Assembly: GCA_013433145.1 (NCBI GenBank)
Contig: CM024174.1
Coordinates: 5,170,336 to 5,234,335 of the forward strand
Length of the DNA: 64,000 bases
From: Ascaris suum
Lineage: Eukaryota > Nematoda > Chromadorea > Rhabditida > Ascarididae
Direction: 5' to 3'
Part shown: positions 56,360 through 64,000 of the stretch, piece after piece
Numbering within the stretch: position 1 is the first letter of the stretch
Layout: the number at the start of each line of letters is the position of its first letter
Program-made: the position numbers and the translations under genes
The notes under the pieces: generated by a model
Seen by the model: the letters and a program-made list of their open reading frames with translations, nothing else
Databases searched by the model: none
Told to the model about the DNA's origin: nothing

Positions 56360-59300
56360 ATGGATATTTGGGTGAGGTGTTTGATGTGCTCTTGTCTTAT
56401 CACACTTGTCTGCACACAGTACTATGATCCAACAACACGAGATTACACTGAACTTTGCACTGAATTCGCCGAAATCGCCCAGGATAAGTACTGTCAGGTG
56501 AGCGGTTCGGCACTTCCTTCTTTTATTAACGTTGCTATATCAGGTCAATAACGCATCTAAAATTAGGAATACAGCGGAATGGGTTTCGCAAAAAGCGAAG
56601 TCGTCCGGAAAATCGAATTCCGCCATTGAGAAATCAGGAAGAGGATTCTGATACAGTGCTATAACGCACATCTCAACAATAAATTTGGAACAAAACCGGA
56701 AGTGGGGATGAAAAACCTCAAAGAACCACCGGATTCGACGACCAGAGCCCGGATCCCGAAGCAGTCGTAGTTGGCATACCTTCACAACGTTCGATGGTTC
56801 CGCTAAAGTGTAACTCGTCATTGTTTGTTGTTGCGAAATCTTTGAAGACGCTTCCGCCGATGCGCTACAGATGGGCTGTGTAAGTGATGGATATAGGAAC
56901 AAAGTTCACGCTAGGCTTACTTCACGTTTGTTGTTTGACTATCAACGCCTAATAGCGTTTTGACGGTTGTCCACTCATATTGCCCACTTTTCAACACCCA
57001 AATAATATAGCGCTTCTAAATATTTGCATGTGATTTCGATAGATAAGCCATATAAACAATGTTTTTTAACGCTATCAAATCAGAAAGAAAACTCGAACAG
57101 ATGCAGTTCATAGGTATTAGCGCTCCCCGAAAATTATCTCTTCCCAGCATATTTGAAAATTACTCCTTCTTCTACCATTTATTCACTCTCAATAACAGCA
57201 GTTAATTTTAAATGAGTTTAACGTCTCAATACTCAACAAAATGGTGCTAATATATATCGATGAAGTAACTGACAAACGTCACTACATATATTATACAATA
57301 TAGTTGCAGTTGTGATGAACCAAGTATCATTACAGTCTCACCTTTGATGGATATTTTCGATAACAATACTGATTCGCTATTTTTATTTAGGGATAATGCA
57401 TTTAATGCTTCATTTAATTTGGGAGCATTAGCTTGTGGTAAACAATTCGATTCTATCCATTTTCAGCTATTTGATATGTGTTGCGAAAGGAACGCCAATA
57501 ATAAACTGAACGGTGACAAATGCCAATTCGCTGATTCGTCGAACGGCTGCCTACTCACACCTGAGGTCAACTCTTTTAATTAGTTCCAAAAACGATAGGA
57601 ATAATTTTCAGGTCTGTAATTAACACCCCCTCCCCCTCAACTCTTCCCACACTTTTTCTTGCAACACTGTCATCTCCACCACTGATGTGATGTGAGCGTG
57701 CGAATAATATAATTCCTCATGTTTTATTTATGACTAGTTTGCATCGCACGCAAAGGCAAATGCATCACTCATAGAGTTTTAGCATTTAACAAGCTTAAAC
57801 GTCAAACTTCAGAGTCTTCGCAACCGAACATACTTTTCGTGTATTTATATTTTCACTGCTGTAGTGTGCGCTTTCATAAATTGCCTCTCCACCTTCTCAT
57901 AAATTATCGTAAATCACTCCACAAATCATATTAATTTATTTACATCCTACACTGCACTCTTTTTTAAAATATATCTCGAAGAACTTATATTCTTCCTCAC
58001 TTTCTTTGTGAAACTCAGCTAATCATAAACGAGAAAATATTGCTAAAAGCAGAAAATTGGAATGTTGGAGAAAGGAAATGCACGGAAAAAATCATCACAA
58101 ACTATGAGAGTTTCAAAAAATGAATGTATTTTTTACAGTTTTTCCCTCTGAAATTCTTGTTTGCAGATTGCTGAATTCAATTAGGCATTTGCTAAAGCGT
58201 AAGCCATTTTTGGGTTCGTTTTGCTCGAAAACACATTGCTTCTCACATCATTTTCTCTCGTTTTCTCAGTTATTGGTTCGAGAGAATCGCTTTTCATGGT
58301 AAAAATGTAAAATCTAGAACATTCATCGTTATCTGCAATTGGACTTTACGCTTTCGCATTAAAAATAACTAAAAGCAATGGTGGGCGAAAGATCAGGAAC
58401 GTTGGGCTGCATAGGGAAGAGCACACTTGGAAGGAAGGAGACAAGGAAATGGAAGTGCGACATGCTGCTAAAGGCATGGAAAACATTTTATTGATAGATG
58501 TAAATCGAATTTCTCCTGATCCTCTTGCCTTGGAGAAGTTACGTGGCATTCGTTTATACGTAATGCGGGTTAACAAAATAGGGCATTTTGGTGACATACG
58601 TATGGAAAGGGGAAGAGTGGGGACAGAGGGGAGGGATCATCAAATATATTGGAGTGAAACGATTTTCGGAAGTTTTTTGAGACTTTTAAGTCACTCATTT
58701 CTTCAATATTTACAGCTTGAAAAATCGACTTTTCAATGCTATAACTCGACGTTTAATCGTGCAATAATATCCGAAAAGCACAGTTGAAGGGAACTCGTTT
58801 TTATCGCAGGCTTCAACTTTGTACGATACGAAGCTTTTAAGCAGTTGCTTGAATCCTTTCAATTCTTCCCCCTCCTCGGCAGTTGTGAAGCAGCTATAGT
58901 GAGATGATGTTCAACAGTAAAGTTTAGAGCACTTTTTAGGGTGGCGTTGAAATTCTGCGATGCAAGGCTTATAACTGCACACCGGAGGTGACAACTACAA
59001 CCACAACAACCACAACCACCGAGCTGCCTTCTGTTAACTCTGCATCTGTGCTGAGTAAGTTCCATCTTCATTTATTAACGACTTATGGTTGAACGGCGGT
59101 GATGTTCTTCTGAGCGTATTTTTTGGAGGTTTTGGACGAGATTTATACGCATGACTATACGCATAATATGATAATAATAAAAGCTTTTACTGTTTTCTGT
59201 TCTCTAACTTCCTGCTTCTAGTTCTTTTATTTCCATCTAATCTAATAAATTATTAAGTATTGTTTAGTTTTACAGGTACTTATTCCTTGAAGAATGAAAA

Positions 59301-61804
59301 AAATGCTCATAGAAATTTATCTACGGGAATTTAAAGAATTGAAATGACTTTTCGACGTCACAGGAATTGATATTATTCATTTCTTTAATAGCAGTCAGCT
59401 TTTCAGCTCCATTCTGAATATTGTTGTAAACTTGTTATTGAAGACTTCATAACCTGCTTTTATATTTCTTGGTTCGTGTAAAATGGGCCTAATAGACCGC
59501 GATATTTGTTCGATTAGTTTCATAATTAGGTTGGGGGTGGGAGGTATATGTCAGTTCGGATATTGTGAAACATCATTCCGAATGCGATACGTGAAATGGG
59601 CTGTGGATGAGATGTGATCATCGACGCGAACCGATTATCGGTTAATTAGAGTATTTTTGCGTTGCTATAAAGGCACCAATATCTCGAGGGGATGTCCTTT
59701 CATTTATCGATGGCGAAGGCAATTAACAATGACCGTTGGTCACTCTTCACTCAAAACAGTCGTACGTTATGCCATAACGCCGCGCCGCCTAATGCATCGA
59801 TTCATCATTATCAATAATGCATAAATGTTTTCGACGATTGCTGCATGAATTGAACACAGTGGCCATCAAATGACACCCGGCTGCCTTATCCGCTCACTAG
59901 TGGTGCGAAATTTCACTTCTACTCGTAGTGAAGATAACGTTGAAGCAGTTCCGAGAGGAGCGCTGCTCAACAAAAATGCCCATAAGGTTTTCAGAGGGCC
60001 TTTTAACATAAACGTTTAAAAGTTATGATTGAAATTACCAACTTCAGCGATTGGTTGAATCGAAATCCAAGTCATTTTATGGGTGAGGGATTCATGATCG
60101 AAAACGATAAAGTTGGTGTGGAAAGGCCAAGGATGAGAAGGAACATGATTTAGGTACATAGGTGGTTTGAGCACTATGAGTTTGATGGTCTCCTGATTAT
60201 ATTAGAGGAAAATATCATGAAAAAAGACCTATGAATCCCCTTAGACGTTCAAATGCATAGCGCTGCAGAATGTCTGATGCTAGAAGACTTAAGTCTCAAG
60301 ATTTGCAGTCACAATAAAACAATAATCTTTTAAGCTAGATGAGTGGAATTACCAAGCTCGTCACCATTTCGGAGAAAAGAAGCCATAGTCACCATTCTGC
60401 TACAGTAGAATGCGCCGTGAACACCATATTCGCTTATTTTTCGGTTTATAATTTAATTTAGTTTATTGCATTCTTTCAAAGTCCATCTCATCTCTTTGAG
60501 AAAGAAGTTTTTCTTCGAAGCATTTGTTTCTAGCAATTTACCTTTAGTAGTTAACAGCTAATTAGTGCAGAATATACCTTCTCTAATTATGCATAGCAAT
60601 AAGTGAGTGGTCACTTTGTAACGTTTGCATCGCATATAAAAAACGAATGCGTGCATAATGCGTAAGTTCACGTTGCGGGTGCTCGTTCGCGATTATGGAT
60701 GCATTTGACCGGAACGCATTATGGCGATAGCCAAACCTCATTCCCGATCACCATAACGGCTTTGTTTGTCGTTTAATCCAAATCAGCTGCCTCGTAAGCC
60801 GGCCTTCGTCTAGGACACTTGGGAGACGGTATGCAATCCCGTCAATGTGTATGCATGTGCGAAAGTAATCAAACCATGCCGTTGTTCAGGTATGGCAGGT
60901 GCGTTTGCAACATTCGCGCTAGCCGCACTATTCGCACGAAGGGAACAACACTGAGAACGCCATCAGGTGAGTGCACACCTGAACAAATATGGAGCAGCTT
61001 CAACAAATTGCCTGCACCTACAAGCTCAAGAGGCATTCTGTTGACACTAGCGACAGCTTCTGCTGTTCCCATCATCTGTAGTCGTTCACGTTCCCTCACC
61101 CCTCAAGATATAGAAGGTGGAACAATTAAACGCTAAAGGGGGCACAAGGCTCTGTCGAAGTCGTCATTAGCAATAGATTGCCCAAGGGCTAATCGTGCTT
61201 CTCTTCCCGACTTAAGCTCACAACACCATTACTTTGAGATGCTCGGAAGCCAGATTATCCAAGTGCCAATATTATTTCGAACTGTCGGAGAAATCAGCCG
61301 AATAACTCCAAATGAACCAAATGTTTGTAAATAAAGCGCAGTCAGTCATCAGAAAACGTTGAATGAAATGGCCAATAAAGGCTCGATCATGTGGTATTGG
61401 CACTTCTCCTCTGCTCTGAACGATAAATTAAATTTTCTATTAATTTTCATTTCTTTCTTTTTATTTCATACCCAATTTAAACATCATCGGAACCGCTTCA
61501 TTATCTAATTAAGTTCAAATTCATATGACCACATAAATTATATCAGCGGTGGGTTCAATAGAAGGGATCATAATTGGCTTCGTTATTTCGATGTGATTGA
61601 TTCACAAAGAACACAAAGAGAAAAGCTGAGATGGACACATAATTATAGGTTCGGTGACGTAGTGCTATCTTACTGCAGAACATTTCTTTGATTCCACACT
61701 CCCTTTGTGGTACTTTCGAAATTAGAAGTTCAAAGCTGAATCATCATTTCATCATTCTTTTGTTTCAAGAATATAAAATGTTTTCAGAAGTCTGCAATAA
61801 ATAA
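56360..61804 (+). CDS. Secreted cysteine-rich protein with threonine linker, five-exon model
   Basis: Exons: 56360-56497, 57467-57565, 58940-59054, 60814-60966 and 61788-61804 (stop TAA). All phases agree and give about 173 residues. Residues 1-20 (MDIWVRCLMCSCLITLVCTQ) form a signal peptide. Module one has eight cysteines: two in exon 1 (ELC, KYC), four in exon 2 (DMCCERN, KCQ, GCL) and two in exon 3 (RCKAYNC). Ten threonines follow (VTTTTTTTTTTE), a likely O-glycosylated linker. Module two (exons 4-5) has six cysteines (QCVCMCESN, GRCVCN, EVCNK). Even counts in both modules suit disulphide-bonded extracellular domains. Acceptors are TTTTCAG (exons 2 and 5), TTTTTAG (3) and GTCTAG (4); donors include GTGAGC, GTAAGT and GTGAGT. 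An acceptor-like ACTTCAG 21 bases before the ATG could take a spliced leader. I recognise no named domain, so function is unknown. Exons 1-3 are well supported; exon 4 is moderate and the 5-codon exon 5 weak. Confidence 0.6.
56544..56651 (+). CDS. Possible alternative second exon of the secreted-protein gene
   Basis: A 46-base intron (56498-56543, GTGAGC to ATATCAG) would join exon 1 in frame to VNNASKIRNTAEWVSQKAKS and then a stop at 56649, giving an 81-residue secreted product with only two cysteines. The intron length is typical of nematode introns. It competes with the long-intron model that uses exon 2 at 57467; either could be right, or both as splice forms. Confidence 0.3.
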   Translation, partial: VNNASKIRNTAEWVSQKAKSSGKSNSAIEKSGRGF

Positions 61805-62348
61805 AAAGTTAGTTCAAACTCTTGCTGGATATGAAATATTTAAGAATGAGATAGCTTATTAAGTAATTTCGGTAGGGTTAATACGTCTCAAGTGCTATTG
61901 CTGTTTCACTGTGCAATCTCGGTGCATTTCCAATGACAGTAGATTATCTCTAAGCAGTTCGATCACCATTGATCAATTGGTTTCATCTGTCAGTGTCAAT
62001 ACATTTGCGGCTAGCCTCTAGTCCGGTGGGAGCACTTCTTTAGTGCATTGTGATGTGATGTGTGCTGTCTGGTCCATTTCTAGTTTATCATGGAACGCGC
62101 TAGATATGGCCTATTTGTTATGAGGCTTATGATTGAAGAACTCTCCGAGGTTCGAGGGTGGTGAGATCCGAAATGATATAATCGCCCATAAAAGACTCGA
62201 GACTCATGACAGTGTGATGGATAACATGCAACGCACATCAAATGTCCACCACTTCCGAGATTACCATTGCTCGTTTAGAATCGATTGCAGCTGAGAGGAG
62301 TTATTCGAATGATTGCTGCTTTGTCCACCTTTTTAAGTCTGTTTCTTG

Positions 62349-62700
62349 TTAAGCGATGATGTGACAAATAGCAATGGGGAGAAAAAATGGATAAGGCGGT
62401 AACTGCGATCGAAAACACTGAAGCATAGCAGCAATTGTTGGAAACACGTGTGACACTTCATCCGGAAGCTTTTCATAACTGAACTTGACGGGTAATTTTT
62501 GTGGGCGAACATTCATAACGGCTCTGAAAGAACTAGTGGAGGTGATGGAAATGTCCTCTTCTGCCCTTTTCTGACACTTCTGATAGAAAGGCTCAAGCAC
62601 GTACAACAAGGAGCCAGTCAAAAGCGAATTAGAAATCGAATTCTCTAGAAGCATTAATCGTTCTTTTAATGTCAATACTCGAATATATATGCATGCATAC
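62349..62700 (-). CDS. Possible terminal coding exon, unrecognised
   Basis: A minus-strand frame of about 110 codons ends in TAA near 62357. Its composition is protein-like: TLKERLMLLENSISNSLLTG, then YQKCQKRAEED, FSYEKLPDEVSHVFPTIAAM and a hydrophobic end. An internal TTCTTTCAG near 62522 could be the true acceptor, which would leave about the last 55 codons as a terminal exon. I know no family with this sequence. Confidence 0.3.
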
Positions 62701-62719
62701 ATGGTTTATGTCAGTTGGA

Positions 62720-64000
62720 GGGCCTAAGGTCGGCTTAGTTCTTTGATAGGAGCTCAAGTGCGAAATGCCATCTGTCGCACACGTTGCTGCTCATTGCATC
62801 CTTATGAGCGTTTCGCTACATTCACAGCACTTCCTGCAAAACACTCATCGTCACGTCCACATTGTGCACCCAATTAACCCACCATCACCTACTGTACTCT
62901 TTGCACAACACTTATCTATCCGTCATGCCTTTCCTGTTGAATAAGCGCTGCAACGGCAACGTTTAGTCTAATATACTGCAGGTGAGGGGGAGGGGTTAGG
63001 GAAAGAAAACTGTCTGAGTTGGACGAAAAAGGGAGGAAGCTACTTCTCGTTTTTGAGTCAACATAACGCGGAACGAGGGATCGTCCTCTAAGTTGGCATG
63101 CCTCTTTCTTTTAATGACTTATAAAAGAGCACATAAAGTCAAATCACTATTGTTGAAAACTCAGATTCGCCTATGTAAAAGTAAAATACGAACGAAATCT
63201 AGGTACATAGCAAGAACGAGATGTTTTAGGGGAAGTAACTGCCAATTCAAAAAAAAAATGTTCTGACAGCCGTTATAAAGCATCTTTCTTTTGTGGTGTA
63301 GCGTCACATATCAGATGAGCTGTTATAGATTAATCAGAAAATATATGTTATCTCCTATTCGGATATGTGAGTACATCAGATTTCTTGGATTGAAGGGAGG
63401 AGGGGAGGGATAAGAGGTGCTTTAACTGAGGGACGGAAATATATGTAAGTGTATGCGTCGAAGTTATTTGTAATTCTTGAATTTCTCATTCGCCTTGTCA
63501 ACAATTCCCATTCGCGTCGCATAATTGAACGTTGTTGCATCTCAGCATGTCTTTCGCCAATTCAATAAATACTTCACATATGCAAGTATGAAACTGCAAA
63601 TTTGACCGCCACGAGTATACGTGAAATGATAGAAGATGTGGTCAGGTGACACAAAACATTGATTAATGATTGATCACTTCATGATAAAAGTATCACCTGC
63701 ATAATTTCTTTCTTATAATAAAGGTAGCCTTTAGAAGAGTTTAATATTCTTTTAATCATTTATTATGTAAATCAATAATGGACCCACTGCGAATTGCTTC
63801 ATTTAAAAGTTTATAATGATATACTTCATATTACAGATACCAAAACATGTCACTACTGATGATTCATCGCAATGGGTGCAGCCAGCTGTCGCCAAATGGT
63901 AGCTGCAGTCTATTTGTTGACACGTTTATTTCCGGAAAATGTTCGCAGGTGTGAAATTAATTAACATGCAGTAATGGCATGGTGGTTAATTTCAACATTG
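62720..64000. other. Gene-free stretch at the window end
   Basis: Short purine-rich tracts near 62982-63005 and 63390-63420; otherwise no signal I can interpret. Confidence 0.5.

Noticed and set aside
56540..56902. 120-codon minus-strand frame
   Set aside because: It lies antisense within intron 1 of the secreted-protein gene, overlaps the alternative exon, and has no motif.
58449..58787. 112-codon plus-strand frame inside intron 2 of the secreted-protein gene
   Set aside because: No pyrimidine-rich acceptor precedes it, and exons 2 and 3 already join in phase without it.
60869..61099. 76-codon minus-strand frame
   Set aside because: Shadow of exon 4 of the secreted-protein gene.

Overview
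The window looks like nematode nuclear DNA. It is AT-rich and gene-poor, and its genes are split by introns. Several introns end in the nematode-type acceptor TTTTCAG or close variants, and there are long (AT)n tracts and transposon debris. I cannot name the species; the long introns and low gene density suggest a larger nematode genome rather than a compact Caenorhabditis-like one. Most open frames of 60-140 codons here are no longer than chance predicts for this composition, so I call coding sequence only where splice sites, reading phase and family motifs agree.

Layout. (1) 1-6.8 kb: no gene I can support. (2) 6.8-16.3 kb, minus strand: fragments of a large split gene of the transportin-3/importin-13 (karyopherin-beta) family. 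Exons at 13.0, 10.4, 8.6, 7.5 and 6.9 kb can be aligned by eye with remembered family sequence, and candidate upstream exons lie at 13.3 and 16.2 kb. (3) 16.3-30.7 kb: mostly empty, with two weak minus-strand exon candidates (a receptor-like TM1-TM2 piece at 22.4 kb and a thioredoxin-fold piece at 23.7 kb). (4) 30.8-33.4 kb, plus strand: a complete five-exon enolase-phosphatase E1 gene (methionine salvage). It is the best-supported gene here and carries an unexpected Asp-to-His change at a metal-ligand position. (5) 37.8-38.5 kb: a frameshifted non-LTR reverse transcriptase relic, followed at once by a 312-bp near-perfect palindrome with a 130-bp (AT)n centre. (6) 38.9-56.3 kb: no confident gene; repeats, polypurine tracts and one weak minus-strand ORF cluster at 45.4-47.4 kb. 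(7) 56.4-61.8 kb, plus strand: a five-exon model for a secreted protein with two cysteine-rich modules joined by a threonine run. (8) 61.8-64 kb: one possible minus-strand coding exon at 62.4 kb.

The genes are functionally unrelated: one metabolic enzyme, one nuclear import receptor and one small secreted protein, with no sign of an operon or coordinated system. The most unusual items are the microsatellite-centred palindrome, the enolase-phosphatase active-site substitution and the apparently unnamed two-module secreted protein. All family assignments are from memory and pattern reading; no database search was run.
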